Source: Sphingorhabdus contaminans (GTDB lineage Bacteria; Pseudomonadota; Alphaproteobacteria; Sphingomonadales; Sphingomonadaceae). From it: DNA of 64,000 nucleotides. The first letter of the stretch is position 1. The number at the start of each line of letters is the position of its first letter. The notes beneath the pieces were generated by a model. That model was not told the DNA's origin, ran no database searches, and saw only the letters and a list, made by a program, of their open reading frames with translations. The DNA is taken from positions 620,001-684,000 of the forward strand of contig NZ_VKKU01000001.1 of the NCBI RefSeq assembly GCF_007280415.1. Direction: 5' to 3'. The position numbers and the translations under genes were made by a program. Of this stretch, positions 34,826-44,554 are shown piece by piece.

Positions 34826-34907
34826 GTAAGCGGAAATTTAAAGGCTGACAAAGCCGAAATGCGAAAATCGCAATAGTTGCTAAAGATATTCGCGTTAAAC
34901 TCGCAGG

Positions 34908-36203
34908 ATGCACTCATTGCGCGATACACAGACAAAGATACGGCCGTATGGCGCACTGACCCTGCGCCGGGCCCGCCATGTGCGCGAATGGCTGGCCGAA
35001 GCGTCGCAGGAACCGGTGACCCTGCTGCTGCTCGGTATCAAGGATTTAAAGCAGATCAACGACCGTTTGGGCCGCGCCGTGGGCGATGCGGCCATCCGCC
35101 GTGTAGGCCAGCAAATCCGTGCCTTTGCCGAGCAGCAATTATCGCCGATCCGGTTGATGGCGAAAATGCCGGGGCGCGAATTCATGCTGGTCGTAGATGG
35201 CAATGCGGGCGGAAAGCAGCTTGAACTTGCTGCGCAAAAATTGCTGGAAATGGTTTCGGTTGATTTGGGCGAGGGTGATGCCCCGCTGCACATTAACGCA
35301 CGTCTCGGTATTGCCCTGTCGCGCCCGAATGAAAGCCGTCCGAATCTGGCCGCTCGGGCCGCCGATGCGCTGGCCAAGGCCTATGGCCGCAAGGGAAAGC
35401 GCTATGTTGTGGCCGAAGCGCAAACCCCGTTCAACCCGGCGATGGAGCAGGTCGACATTGCCCTTCGATCCGCATTGGCTGCGCGCGAAATTGTCATCGT
35501 GCTGCAACCCCAGTTTGAGGTCCTGTCCGGACGGCTGGTCGGTGCCGAGGCATTGGCCCGGCTGAACCATCCACAACTGGGTGAAATCAGTGCAGGCGAT
35601 TTGTTTGCATCCGCCGACCGGTGTGACCTGCGCGAGGAATTGTCGCACCTGATCCAGGAAAAGGCGATCAACATCGCCGCGGCCTGGCCTGCTGCGCTGA
35701 GCGATCTGCGGCTTGCCGTCAATCTGGGTGCGGAAGAGTTGACCGAAACCTACGGCACACATTTGCTGGAACTTTTGGCGCTGGCCGGTTTCGCGCCCGA
35801 ACGCCTGACGCTGGAACTGACGGAAGAAAGCCTGATCCGCGATCTCGACCGGACGGCGGAGCAGCTTGAACTGCTGCGCGCGAAGGGCATGCGGATTGCT
35901 GTCGACGATTTTGGAACCGGCTATTCCAGTCTCGCTTATCTCAAATCCCTGCCGCTCGATTATCTCAAAATCGATAAAGGCATGACGCCCGATATTGTCG
36001 GTACCGGCAAAGACCGCATCATCATGCGCGCCATCATTGCGATGGCCAAAGCGCTTGGAATGGCGATTATCGCAGAAGGTGTGGAAAAGGCCGAAGAACT
36101 GGAGATGCTGCAGGCCGAAGGGTGCGACTATTTCCAGGGATTCCTACGCTCGCCACCACTGGCGCCCGCCGAGTTTGAGCGATTTGCGTTAAGGGCGAAT
36201 TGA
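34908..36203 (+). CDS. Cytoplasmic EAL-domain phosphodiesterase with degenerate GGDEF domain
   Basis: A 431-residue protein without membrane segments. Residues about 20-175 look like a GGDEF domain whose signature is decayed to PGREF (88-92), so no cyclase activity is expected. Residues about 185-425 form an EAL domain with the key residues kept: EAL at 214-216, LNHP, the Asn in VNLGAEEL, ELTEESL, VDDFGTGYSSL, LKIDK and EGVEKAEE. It should hydrolyse c-di-GMP to pGpG. It is a single gene, followed by a hairpin-rich repeat. Confidence 0.88.
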   Translation: MHSLRDTQTKIRPYGALTLRRARHVREWLAEASQEPVTLLLLGIKDLKQINDRLGRAVGDAAIRRVGQQIRAFAEQQLSPIRLMAKMPGREFMLVVDGNAGGKQLELAAQKLLEMVSVDLGEGDAPLHINARLGIALSRPNESRPNLAARAADALAKAYGRKGKRYVVAEAQTPFNPAMEQVDIALRSALAAREIVIVLQPQFEVLSGRLVGAEALARLNHPQLGEISAGDLFASADRCDLREELSHLIQEKAINIAAAWPAALSDLRLAVNLGAEELTETYGTHLLELLALAGFAPERLTLELTEESLIRDLDRTAEQLELLRAKGMRIAVDDFGTGYSSLAYLKSLPLDYLKIDKGMTPDIVGTGKDRIIMRAIIAMAKALGMAIIAEGVEKAEELEMLQAEGCDYFQGFLRSPPLAPAEFERFALRAN

Positions 36204-36231
36204 GGTTTAGTGGAAGGTTTCGAGCGTCTAC

Positions 36232-36390
36232 CCTCTCCCCTTCAGGGGAGAGGTACGCAGTCTTATGGCTTTAGCCATTAGACGGAGTGGAGAGGGGGAG
36301 TTTGCGCACAAACCTAACCGTCCAGCCCCTCTCCGCTGCGACTAGACGGCAAGCCGCCAAGTCTCGCTTCTCTCCCCTAAAGGAGAGAGG
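36232..36390. repeat. Hairpin-rich intergenic repeat
   Basis: The gap between the EAL gene and mfd is filled by purine/pyrimidine inverted repeats. CCTCTCCCCT/AGGGGAGAGG forms a 10-base-pair hairpin at 36232-36253; GGAGAGGGG near 36290 pairs with CCCCTCTCC near 36330; CTCTCC/GGAGAG forms a third hairpin at 36370-36387. The same CTCTCCCCT-type core thus occurs several times in both orientations. It has the look of a dispersed mosaic element and would also act as a barrier between the two converging genes. Confidence 0.7.
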
Positions 36391-36422
36391 GAATGTTATC
36401 TGGGATTTCCCCAGACGTCCGG

Positions 36423-39400
36423 CTACCCCGCCTTCCGCGCCAGATTGGCCAGACCCTTGGACAGTTGCAGACATCCGTTCAAACGCGATGCCGGATCGTG
36501 CCAGACGCGATTGATGACCAGTTTGCTGTCGGGACGCAGCTTTGCGGTTTCGCCGAGTTTGGCAACATAGGCGAGCAATCCGGGCACATTGGGCGGCCTG
36601 TCTTCGTGGAAGCTGACCAGCGTTCCGCGCGCGCCGACCTCGATCTTGGCAACCTGGGCGACCAGTGCATTTTGCTTGATCTGGATAAGCTTGAGCAGAT
36701 TTTGGGTCGGCTCGGGTATGGGACCGAAACGGTCGGTGATTTCGGCTGCAAAACCTTCGACATCCTGTCCTTCTTCCAGTTCGTTGAGACGGCGGTACAG
36801 CGCCATGCGAACGGAAAGGTCGGGTACATAATCGTCGGGGATCAGGATTGGTGCATCAATGGTAATCTGCGGCGAGAAGCTGCCACGTGGTTTGGCGAGA
36901 CCTTGTGAATCCGCCCGTGCTTCCAGAATCGCATCCTCCAGCATCGACTGGTAGAGTTCAAATCCGACTTCCTTGATATGGCCGGACTGTTCATCGCCCA
37001 CCAGATTGCCCGCGCCGCGAATATCAAGGTCATGGCTGGCAAGCTGGAAGCCCGCACCAAGACTGTCGAGATCGCCGAGCACTTTGAGCCGTTTTTCCGC
37101 GGTTTCGGTCAGCACGCGGTTTGCCTCGTGCGTCATATAGGCATAGGCGCGGGTCTTTGACCGGCCGACACGCCCGCGCAACTGGTAAAGCTGGGCAAGG
37201 CCGAACCGGTCGGCGCGATGGATGACGAGAGTATTGGCGCTCGGAATATCGAGGCCGCTTTCGACAATGGTGGTCGACAGCAGAACGTCATAGCGTTTTT
37301 CGTAAAAGGCGCTCATACGCTCTTCAACTTGTGCGGCGGACATTTGTCCATGCGCGGTCACATATTTGATTTCGGGAACTTCGGTACGCAGGAATTCCTC
37401 GATCTCGGTAAGATCGGCGATGCGCGGGACCACGAAAAAGCTTTGGCCGCCGCGATAATGTTCGCGCAGCAAAGCCTCGCGCAGCACCACCGGATCCCAG
37501 GGCATGACATAGGTGCGCACCGCAAGACGGTCGACCGGCGGAGTCTGGATAACCGACAATTCGCGTAAGCCGGACATGGCCATCTGCAAAGTGCGTGGGA
37601 TGGGTGTCGCCGTCAGGGTCAGCATATGGACGTCAGTTTTAAGCGCCTTCAACTGTTCCTTGTGGTTGACGCCGAAACGCTGTTCCTCATCCACAATGAC
37701 CAGACCGAGCCGTTTGAATTTTAGCGATTTCGCCAGAACCGCATGGGTGCCAATCACGATATCGACTGTACCATCGGCTAGCCCATCGCGTGTCGCTGTT
37801 GCTTCTGCGGACGGGACAAGACGGGAAAGGCGGCCGAGCTTTAACGGCAGGTCCCGGAACCGTTCGGCAAAATTCGTATAATGCTGCCGCGCGAGCAGGG
37901 TTGTCGGTGCAATGACGGCCACCTGATGCCCTGCCATTGCAGCGGCAAAGGCGGCGCGCATCGCAACCTCTGTCTTGCCGAAACCGACATCGCCGCAGAC
38001 GAGGCGGTCCATGGGCTTACCCGCCGACAGGTCTTCCAACACTTCGTCAATCACGCGCAACTGGTCTTCGGTTTCCTCATAAGGGAAACGGTCGACAAAG
38101 CTGGCATAGGCCTGATCATCGACCTCGATAACCGCGCCGGGGCGCAGGGCGCGTTCGGCGGCGGTCTTCAGCAGTTCGTGCGCGATGGCACGAATACGCT
38201 CTTTCAGTTTCGATTTACGGCGTTGCCATGCCTCGCCACCCAGTTTGTCGAGCGCAACATTTTCACTGTCCGAACCGTAGCGCGACAGAACGTCGATATT
38301 TTCAACCGGGACGTAAAGCTTATCCCCGCCGGAATAGCTCAGTGCCACGCAGTCATGCGGGCTGTTCCCGACCGGAATGGAGATCAGCCCTTCGTAGCGG
38401 CCAATGCCATGATCCTGATGCACGACCAGATCACCGGGGGTTAGCGCGGCAAGTTCGGCCAGGAAGGCATCTGCCGATTTGCGCTTCTTTTGCCGTCGGA
38501 CTAGCCGGTCGCCGAGCATGTCCTGTTCGCTGATCAGCGCGATATCGGACGACGTAAAACCATGGTCGATGGGCAGCACAACCATCGCAACGGTGCCCCG
38601 TCCGCTTACGGGCGCCGCAAGCCCCAGTGCAGCCTGCCAGCCATCGGCGTCGGCAAGGGGCGGAGCGCCATGATCGTTGAGCAATCCCTTCAGCCGTTCG
38701 CGTGCGCCGTTGGAGTAGCTGGCGATGATCGGCCGGTTGCCCGACTTCAGTAACGATTTCAGATGGTCGGCGACTGCCTCATACACGTTGATTTTCTGCG
38801 TGCGTTCGGGTGCGAAATCGCGTGCGGCGGCGACGGCGAAATCGATCGTCCGGTCTGAATCCGGTTGGGCAAAAGGCGTCAGAAGATGCGCAGCATTGTC
38901 CGCCAGAACTTTTTCAACATCGTCGCCCGAAAGATAGAGCATTTCCGGGAGCAGAGGACGGTAACTTCCGGGTTCGGCCACCTGCGCCTTGACGCGGTTG
39001 TCGTAATAATCGGCGATGGCATCCAGCCGGGATTGTCCGGCCGCGATTGCCCCTGAATCGCGGATGACCAGCGCATCGGCACCGACATGGTCGAAGATCG
39101 TCGCCATGCGTTCTTCGAACAGCGGCAACCAATGATCCATCCCGGACAGGCGGCGGCCTTCGGACACGGCCTGATAGAGCGGATCGCCGGTTGCGGTGAC
39201 GCCGAAGCGTTCGCGATACCCCACGCGGAACCGCTTGATCGCCTCTTCATCCATCAAAGCCTCGACAGCCGGCAGGATGTCGAAATGGTCGACACGGTCG
39301 ATGCTGCGTTGGTCCGACGGGTTGAAACGGCGGATGCTTTCGATTTCATCCCCGAAAAAATCGAGGCGAAGGCCAAATTCGCTGCCCGCAGGAAACAGAT

Positions 39401-39908
39401 CGACAATGCTGCCGCGAATGGCAAATTCGCCCGCTTCGGCCACCGTATCTACACGGAAATAGCCATTGGATTGCAGCAGCGAAGCCAGCCGTTCGCGTGT
39501 AATCTCCCGCCCGGCCGTCAGCCGTTCACCGGTCTGCCGGATGCGGAAGGGTGTCACATATTTCTGGATGACGGCACCGATGGTGGTCAGCACCAACTGC
39601 TTTTTGGATGTAGGTTGCTGCAAAGCCTGCAGGGTCGACATACGCTGCGACGTTACCGCGACCGAAGGCGATGCGCGGTCATAGGGCAGGCAATCCCATG
39701 CGGGCAGCAACAATATTTCCAGCTCGGGCGCAAAGAATGGCACCGCATCGGCGATGGCGCGCATGGCGCTATCGTCGGGCGCGATGAACAATGTGCGCGT
39801 CTTCGCCGCGCGTGTCAGATCGGCAAGCAGGAGCGGCGCGAAACCAGAAGGCACCGACGACAGGGTCAGCCCGGCCGGGCTGTGAATGATGCGCTGCAGG
39901 TCGGTCAT
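36423..39908 (-). CDS. mfd: Transcription-repair coupling factor Mfd
   Basis: A 1161-residue translocase that removes RNA polymerase stalled at DNA damage and recruits UvrA. The N-terminal UvrB-like region has LLLPAWDCLPYDRASPS; the RNA-polymerase-interaction part has PGDLVVHQDHGIGRYEG; the RecG-like motor has Walker A CGDVGFGKTEVAMRAAF, VDEEQRFGV and LTLTATPIPRTLQMA, and the QLRGRVGRS motif. Start ATG 39908 overlaps the sdhE stop by four bases; upstream in-frame sequence lies in another frame of sdhE. Confidence 0.95.
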   Translation of the reverse strand: MTDLQRIIHSPAGLTLSSVPSGFAPLLLADLTRAAKTRTLFIAPDDSAMRAIADAVPFFAPELEILLLPAWDCLPYDRASPSVAVTSQRMSTLQALQQPTSKKQLVLTTIGAVIQKYVTPFRIRQTGERLTAGREITRERLASLLQSNGYFRVDTVAEAGEFAIRGSIVDLFPAGSEFGLRLDFFGDEIESIRRFNPSDQRSIDRVDHFDILPAVEALMDEEAIKRFRVGYRERFGVTATGDPLYQAVSEGRRLSGMDHWLPLFEERMATIFDHVGADALVIRDSGAIAAGQSRLDAIADYYDNRVKAQVAEPGSYRPLLPEMLYLSGDDVEKVLADNAAHLLTPFAQPDSDRTIDFAVAAARDFAPERTQKINVYEAVADHLKSLLKSGNRPIIASYSNGARERLKGLLNDHGAPPLADADGWQAALGLAAPVSGRGTVAMVVLPIDHGFTSSDIALISEQDMLGDRLVRRQKKRKSADAFLAELAALTPGDLVVHQDHGIGRYEGLISIPVGNSPHDCVALSYSGGDKLYVPVENIDVLSRYGSDSENVALDKLGGEAWQRRKSKLKERIRAIAHELLKTAAERALRPGAVIEVDDQAYASFVDRFPYEETEDQLRVIDEVLEDLSAGKPMDRLVCGDVGFGKTEVAMRAAFAAAMAGHQVAVIAPTTLLARQHYTNFAERFRDLPLKLGRLSRLVPSAEATATRDGLADGTVDIVIGTHAVLAKSLKFKRLGLVIVDEEQRFGVNHKEQLKALKTDVHMLTLTATPIPRTLQMAMSGLRELSVIQTPPVDRLAVRTYVMPWDPVVLREALLREHYRGGQSFFVVPRIADLTEIEEFLRTEVPEIKYVTAHGQMSAAQVEERMSAFYEKRYDVLLSTTIVESGLDIPSANTLVIHRADRFGLAQLYQLRGRVGRSKTRAYAYMTHEANRVLTETAEKRLKVLGDLDSLGAGFQLASHDLDIRGAGNLVGDEQSGHIKEVGFELYQSMLEDAILEARADSQGLAKPRGSFSPQITIDAPILIPDDYVPDLSVRMALYRRLNELEEGQDVEGFAAEITDRFGPIPEPTQNLLKLIQIKQNALVAQVAKIEVGARGTLVSFHEDRPPNVPGLLAYVAKLGETAKLRPDSKLVINRVWHDPASRLNGCLQLSKGLANLARKAG

Positions 39909-40192
39909 TTGTCCGCCGTGTTCAGCCCTTCCGGCAAGGAAATGAAATCTAGCCGTTGCAGCAGGTCCATCATCGGCCCTGCAAAACCCGGGTCGGGTGC
40001 CGCGGTTTGCATTGCCCAGGCCATGATATCGACATCCTGTTCTTCCAACAGCCTTTCGAACCAGGCGAAATCCGCTTCGTTCCACTGCTTGTGGTAGCGG
40101 TCAAAAAAGCCGCCGACCATGGCATCCGCTTCCCGCGTGCCACGGTGGTGCGCGCGAAAGTGCAATTTGCGAAGATAGGGGTCGGCGTCCAT
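39905..40192 (-). CDS. sdhE: Succinate dehydrogenase flavinylation factor SdhE
   Basis: A 95-residue protein of the SdhE/Sdh5 (DUF339) family, which helps attach FAD to SdhA. The signature RKLHFRAHHRGTREADAMVGGF (core RAHHRGTREADAMVGGF) contains the RGxxE motif. WNEADFAWFERLLEEQDVDI follows. I start at the second ATG (40192), which has AAAGG at proper spacing; ATG 40201 adds three residues. Coupled to mfd by ATGA, divergent from recG. Confidence 0.92.
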   Translation of the reverse strand: MDADPYLRKLHFRAHHRGTREADAMVGGFFDRYHKQWNEADFAWFERLLEEQDVDIMAWAMQTAAPDPGFAGPMMDLLQRLDFISLPEGLNTADK

Positions 40193-40240
40193 CGGGCGCA
40201 TCCTTTATGCTTGTGCTTTTATGAGGGTTTCCGGTTATAG

Positions 40241-42313
40241 ATGGCCCTAGCCATGCGTCCAGATATTCTCAATCCGTTATTTGCAGAAGTGCGCGCAATG
40301 AAAGGCGTCGGACCCGGGCTGGCAAAGCCGCTTGAGAAGCTGGGTTTGGTGCGGATCAAGGATGTGCTGTACCATTTTCCGGCAAGCTGGACCTATCGCA
40401 AGGCCGTCCAGCGTCTGGACGTTGCCGATGTCGGGTGCAATATCATCCTCGCCGTGACGGTGATGGACCACCGCAGCAGCGGCAGCGCGCGGGCGCCGCT
40501 GCGGATCTACGCCTCCGATGCGGAGGGCAATTATATCACATTGACCTTCTTTGGCCGCAATGGAGGCTGGGCCCGCAAGCAGTTGCCTATAGGCGAAGCA
40601 CGGATCATTTCGGGAAAGCTCGACCGTTATGGCGATGAATTGCAGATGGTGCATCCCGACCATATCGTTGCCGTGGGCGAGGCGGGCGCACCCGGCCTTG
40701 CCGAGCCTGTCTATCCGTTGTCGGAGGGGCTGACGAACAAGCGGATGGGGCAGCTTGCGACGGCCGCGCTCGAAAGTGTGTCTGAACTTCCCGAATGGAT
40801 CGAACCCAGCCTTTTGGCGGCGCGCAACTGGGCGGGGTGGCACGCCGCGCTCAATCAGGTGCACCAAAGGGACGATATGGCGAACCGCGACCGGCTGGCC
40901 TATGACGAACTGTTTTCCAACCAGCTTGCCATGCGTCTGGTGCGCGCAGCGATGGACCAGCGCAAGGCGGTGCCGATTTCGGGCACAGGTGCGTTGGTTG
41001 ACCGGTTGCAGCTTCCCTTCGCACTGACCGGCGCGCAGCAGCGGGTGATTGCAGAGATAGAGGGCGACATCGCCCAGTCGCGCCCGATGCTGCGGCTGTT
41101 GCAGGGTGATGTGGGGGCGGGCAAGACGATGGTCGCTCTGCGCGCGCTGCTCCGCGCGGTGGAGGCGGGAATGCAGGGCGCCATGCTTGCACCGACCGAA
41201 ATATTGGCGCGGCAGCATTTTGCGGGATTGCAGAAATTGCTGGCGGGGCTGCCCGTCAACATCGCCATCTTGACCGGCCGCGAAAAGGGCAAATTGCGCG
41301 AGGCGACGCTGATGGGCCTTGCCGATGGCAGCATCCACATCCTTGTCGGCACCCATGCCATATTCCAGGAGGCGGTAACCTATAAGGCGCTCGCGCTCGC
41401 GGTGATTGATGAGCAGCACCGTTTTGGTGTGTCGCAGCGGCTGATGCTCTCGCGCAAGGGCAGGGGGGTGCCGCATCTTCTGGTCATGACCGCAACGCCG
41501 ATCCCGCGCAGCCTTGCGCTTGCCGCCTATGGCGAAATGGATTCCTCGCAGATTGACGAGCTGCCGCCGGGCCGCACGCCGGTGGAAACGCGGGTGATTT
41601 CGCAGGAGCGGCTGCCCGAGATTGTCGACGGCGTGGCACGGCATCTTGCGTCGGGAAAACAGGCTTTCTGGGTCTGCCCGCTGGTGGAGGAAAGCGAGAA
41701 TAGCGATCTTGCCGCCGCCGAACAGCGCGCCGAGATGCTACGGCTGCGTTTCGGTGACCAGGTCGCGGTGGTGCATGGACGGATGAAGGGGCCGGAAAAG
41801 GATGCGGTGATGGAACGCTTCATCCTTGGCGAAACACGGCTGTTGGTCGCAACCACAGTGATCGAGGTCGGGGTCGATGTGCCCAATGCCAGCCTGATGA
41901 TCGTCGAAGCGGCCGACCGCTTCGGCCTTGCCCAGTTGCACCAGTTGCGCGGACGGGTGGGGCGCGGCGCGGAGAAATCGGTCTGCCTGCTGATCCGCAG
42001 CGCCCAGATTGGCGAGACGGCGCGGGCGCGGCTGGCGTTGATGCGCGAGACCAATGACGGCTTCCGCATTGCCGAGGAGGATCTGAAACTGCGCGGGGCA
42101 GGGGAGCTGCTGGGAACGCGGCAATCGGGCGACAGCCCTTTCCGCGTGGCGACGCCCGAACAGGTCCGCGAGCTGATCGGCGTGGCGGCAGATGATGCGC
42201 GGTTGCTGCTGGACCGTGACGGCGGTCTGGCGGGCCCCAGGGGGGAAGCCGCGCGCCTATGTCTCTATTTGTTTGAAAGGGACGCTGGAATTGCGACCCT
42301 GCGGGGCGGATAG
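40241..42313 (+). CDS. recG: ATP-dependent DNA helicase RecG
   Basis: A 690-residue fork-remodelling helicase. The N-terminal wedge/OB domain (about 30-180) begins with KGVGPGLAKPLEKLG and DVLYHFPASWTYR. The motor has Walker A LQGDVGAGKTMVALRA, VIDEQHRFGVSQR, MTATPIPRSLALAAYG, TTVIEVGVDVPNASLM and HQLRGRVGRG. Near the end DLKLRGAGELLGTRQSG is typical of RecG. A start at ATG 40253 is also possible. Its stop abuts the stop of the PilZ gene on the other strand. Confidence 0.95.
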   Translation: MALAMRPDILNPLFAEVRAMKGVGPGLAKPLEKLGLVRIKDVLYHFPASWTYRKAVQRLDVADVGCNIILAVTVMDHRSSGSARAPLRIYASDAEGNYITLTFFGRNGGWARKQLPIGEARIISGKLDRYGDELQMVHPDHIVAVGEAGAPGLAEPVYPLSEGLTNKRMGQLATAALESVSELPEWIEPSLLAARNWAGWHAALNQVHQRDDMANRDRLAYDELFSNQLAMRLVRAAMDQRKAVPISGTGALVDRLQLPFALTGAQQRVIAEIEGDIAQSRPMLRLLQGDVGAGKTMVALRALLRAVEAGMQGAMLAPTEILARQHFAGLQKLLAGLPVNIAILTGREKGKLREATLMGLADGSIHILVGTHAIFQEAVTYKALALAVIDEQHRFGVSQRLMLSRKGRGVPHLLVMTATPIPRSLALAAYGEMDSSQIDELPPGRTPVETRVISQERLPEIVDGVARHLASGKQAFWVCPLVEESENSDLAAAEQRAEMLRLRFGDQVAVVHGRMKGPEKDAVMERFILGETRLLVATTVIEVGVDVPNASLMIVEAADRFGLAQLHQLRGRVGRGAEKSVCLLIRSAQIGETARARLALMRETNDGFRIAEEDLKLRGAGELLGTRQSGDSPFRVATPEQVRELIGVAADDARLLLDRDGGLAGPRGEAARLCLYLFERDAGIATLRGG

Positions 42314-42637
42314 TTACCGCAATTTGGGGCTGACATGCTCCAGAAGCGCAAGGAAATCCGGCAGACGAACGACCCGTTCGAACTGGAAGCCTGCGCGGTT
42401 TTCAACGGTCCAGATAACCAGAGCTTCCAGACGACCAACCACAGGCAAGCGGATTTCCACCCGGTCGCCACGTTCAAACACCTGATTGTCATCGATCATG
42501 AAACCATGCGCAGACACGTTGACGATATGGATCGTCTGGTCGCCATGAAATTTGCTTTCCGCGATAACCTTGTGGTTCGCACGATGGCGAGCCGCGCGGC
42601 GGAGATCCATGTCGTTATTCGGTGCAGGTTGCGCCAT
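42314..42637 (-). CDS. PilZ-domain protein, probable c-di-GMP receptor
   Basis: A 107-residue single-domain protein. Both c-di-GMP-binding elements are present: RxxxR (Arg13 to Arg17 in RRAARHR) and NxSxxG (Asn40, Ser42, Gly45 in IVNVSAHGF), followed by a beta barrel (GDRVEIRLPVVGRLEALVIW). It probably acts by changing a partner when c-di-GMP binds. Convergent with recG without any gap. Confidence 0.88.
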   Translation of the reverse strand: MAQPAPNNDMDLRRAARHRANHKVIAESKFHGDQTIHIVNVSAHGFMIDDNQVFERGDRVEIRLPVVGRLEALVIWTVENRAGFQFERVVRLPDFLALLEHVSPKLR

Positions 42638-42734
42638 TCATTGCGGCCCTTGTTTTAATTTCGATAGCCGCAACATGACATCAAGTTACAAATAAATGGT
42701 AAAATAGTAGGGGCCGCAAATTTACCCTGCGACC

Positions 42735-43961
42735 TCAAACGAACCGCAAAATCCCGTGCTTTTTCTTCCCTGCCGAAAGCTTCACATCATCCGAAGTTAC
42801 GGAAATAACGGCATTTTCGTCGGCAACTGCCTCGCCATTGATCCGCGCACCGCCGCCTTCGATCAGACGACGTGCCTCTTTCTTCGATGCAACAAAATTA
42901 AGTCCAATTAGGGCATCAATTATCGATACCGCGCCAGATGCTTTGAAAATGGGCAAATTGTCACCCGTTGCACCTTCCGCAAATGTCTTGCGCGCTGTCT
43001 CTTCGGCAAGCTTTGCTGCTTCCGCACCCCGGCACATTTCGGTCGCCGCATTGGCAAGCGCAATTTTCGCTGCGTTGATTTCCGAACCCTGCAACGCCTC
43101 CAGCCGCGCGATTTCGTCGAGTGGCAGATCGGTGAACAGGCGGAGGAAACGGCCCACGTCACGATCATCGGTGTTGCGCCAGAATTGCCAGTAATCATAG
43201 GCGGGCAACTGGTCTTCGTGTAGCCACACGGCACCTGACATGGTTTTGCCCATCTTTCCGCCATCGGCGGTGGTGATCAGCGGGGTGGTAACGCCATATA
43301 CCTCGGTACCGTCCATCCGGCGTGCAAGCTCAATACCATTGACGATATTCCCCCACTGGTCGGACCCACCCATTTGCAGGCGGCACCCTGCGCGGCGCGA
43401 GAGTTCCATGAAGTCATAGGCCTGCAAAATCATGTAATTGAATTCCAGGAATGACAGCGACTGTTCGCGGTCCAGACGCAGTTTCACAGAATCAAAGCTG
43501 AGCATCCGGTTGATCGAGAAATGTTGCCCGACCTCACGCAGGAAAGGGATATATTCAAGCGCATCGAGCCATTCGCTGTTATCCAGCATGATCGCATCGG
43601 TCGGCCCGTCACCAAAGGTGAGGAAGCGTTCGAAAATCCGCCTGATCGAGGCGCAGTTGTCCTGAATGACTTCGTTGGTCAGCAACTTGCGGGCTTCGTC
43701 CTTGAAACTCGGATCGCCGATCTTCCCCGTGCCGCCGCCCATCAGGACAATCGGCTTATGTCCCGCCTGTTGCAAACGGCGCAACAGCATGATCTGTACA
43801 AGGCTGCCGACATGAAGCGATGGCGCAGTGGGATCGAAGCCGATATAGCCTGGAACGACTTCTTTCATGGCCAAGGCATCTAGTCCTGCGGCATCGGTTG
43901 CCTGGTGAATGTAGCCACGCTCATCAAGCAGGCGGAGGAGGTCGGATTTGTAAGCAGTCAT
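42735..43961 (-). CDS. tyrS: Tyrosyl-tRNA synthetase
   Basis: A 408-residue class I synthetase. [17 protein letters not shown] carries the HIGH-type motif, and [13 protein letters not shown] the KMSKS-type motif (KMGKT); GGSDQWGNI binds tyrosine. The C-terminal S4-like domain has [21 protein letters not shown] 43961 gives the usual length; the longer upstream reading overlaps the neighbouring gene on the other strand. Confidence 0.96.
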   Translation of the reverse strand: MTAYKSDLLRLLDERGYIHQATDAAGLDALAMKEVVPGYIGFDPTAPSLHVGSLVQIMLLRRLQQAGHKPIVLMGGGTGKIGDPSFKDEARKLLTNEVIQDNCASIRRIFERFLTFGDGPTDAIMLDNSEWLDALEYIPFLREVGQHFSINRMLSFDSVKLRLDREQSLSFLEFNYMILQAYDFMELSRRAGCRLQMGGSDQWGNIVNGIELARRMDGTEVYGVTTPLITTADGGKMGKTMSGAVWLHEDQLPAYDYWQFWRNTDDRDVGRFLRLFTDLPLDEIARLEALQGSEINAAKIALANAATEMCRGAEAAKLAEETARKTFAEGATGDNLPIFKASGAVSIIDALIGLNFVASKKEARRLIEGGGARINGEAVADENAVISVTSDDVKLSAGKKKHGILRFV

Positions 43962-43993
43962 AACGCGGCAGCGCCTAGCATGGAGTTTCAAGA

Positions 43994-44554
43994 TTGGCCA
44001 ATATTTCGATAGAAGAAATCGCACTGGCCTGCCATCCCGCAACACAGTCCATACAGGCAGATGCCATCCGGGTGTCGCTGTCGCGGGGGAGGGGCGGCGC
44101 TTTGGTGCTGCGTTACCATGTCGATTGCGATCCATCCTCTCTGGAAATTTCCGGAAAAATGCCGCCGGAACGGACCGACGAACTTTGGAAAACGACCTGT
44201 TTCGAACTCTTCGTGCGCCGTGAGGGTAGCGATGCCTATCTCGAATATAATTTTGCGCCATCCACCCAATGGGCGGCATATGGATTTGATGCCTATCGGG
44301 CGGGGATGTCCGATTTGGTGACCGATCGACCCCATATAAGCAGCAAAGCCGGCGAAGCCCATTTCGCGCTTGAAGCAGAGCTCGCACTGCCCGAGATCTG
44401 GTCCGGCGGCCCATTATTGATCGGGATCACGGCCGTCATTGCGGAAAGTGGTGGTACCAAATCCTATTGGGCCTTGGCGCATCCCGACGGAAAGCCCGAT
44501 TTTCATCATAGGGATTGCTTTGCGCTCTATCTGGAGGCACCAAGCGCGGCATGA
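43994..44554 (+). CDS. DOMON-like domain protein
   Basis: A 186-residue soluble protein with no signal peptide. The pattern [40 protein letters not shown] and a C-terminal [20 protein letters not shown] matches the DOMON-like family related to carbohydrate/heme-binding beta sandwiches. The start appears to be TTG 43994, with GGAG 8 bases upstream. The stop overlaps the next ATG by ATGA, so it is co-translated with the DUF1343 hydrolase. Function unknown; a ligand-binding partner is plausible. Confidence 0.75.
   Translation: MANISIEEIALACHPATQSIQADAIRVSLSRGRGGALVLRYHVDCDPSSLEISGKMPPERTDELWKTTCFELFVRREGSDAYLEYNFAPSTQWAAYGFDAYRAGMSDLVTDRPHISSKAGEAHFALEAELALPEIWSGGPLLIGITAVIAESGGTKSYWALAHPDGKPDFHHRDCFALYLEAPSAA

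Noticed and set aside
36204..36422. CRISPR array
   Set aside because: The repeated units are hairpins of unequal spacing and mixed orientation, not direct repeats with uniform spacers; no cas genes are present.
43962..44414. N-terminal extension of tyrS by 151 codons
   Set aside because: The upstream frame runs antisense through the DOMON-like gene, and TyrS homologues begin near MTAYKSDLL.
44515..44551. Upstream extension of the DUF1343 protein to 44515
   Set aside because: It would overlap the DOMON-like gene by 40 bases and the extra residues do not belong to the family; ATG 44551 fits ATGA coupling.
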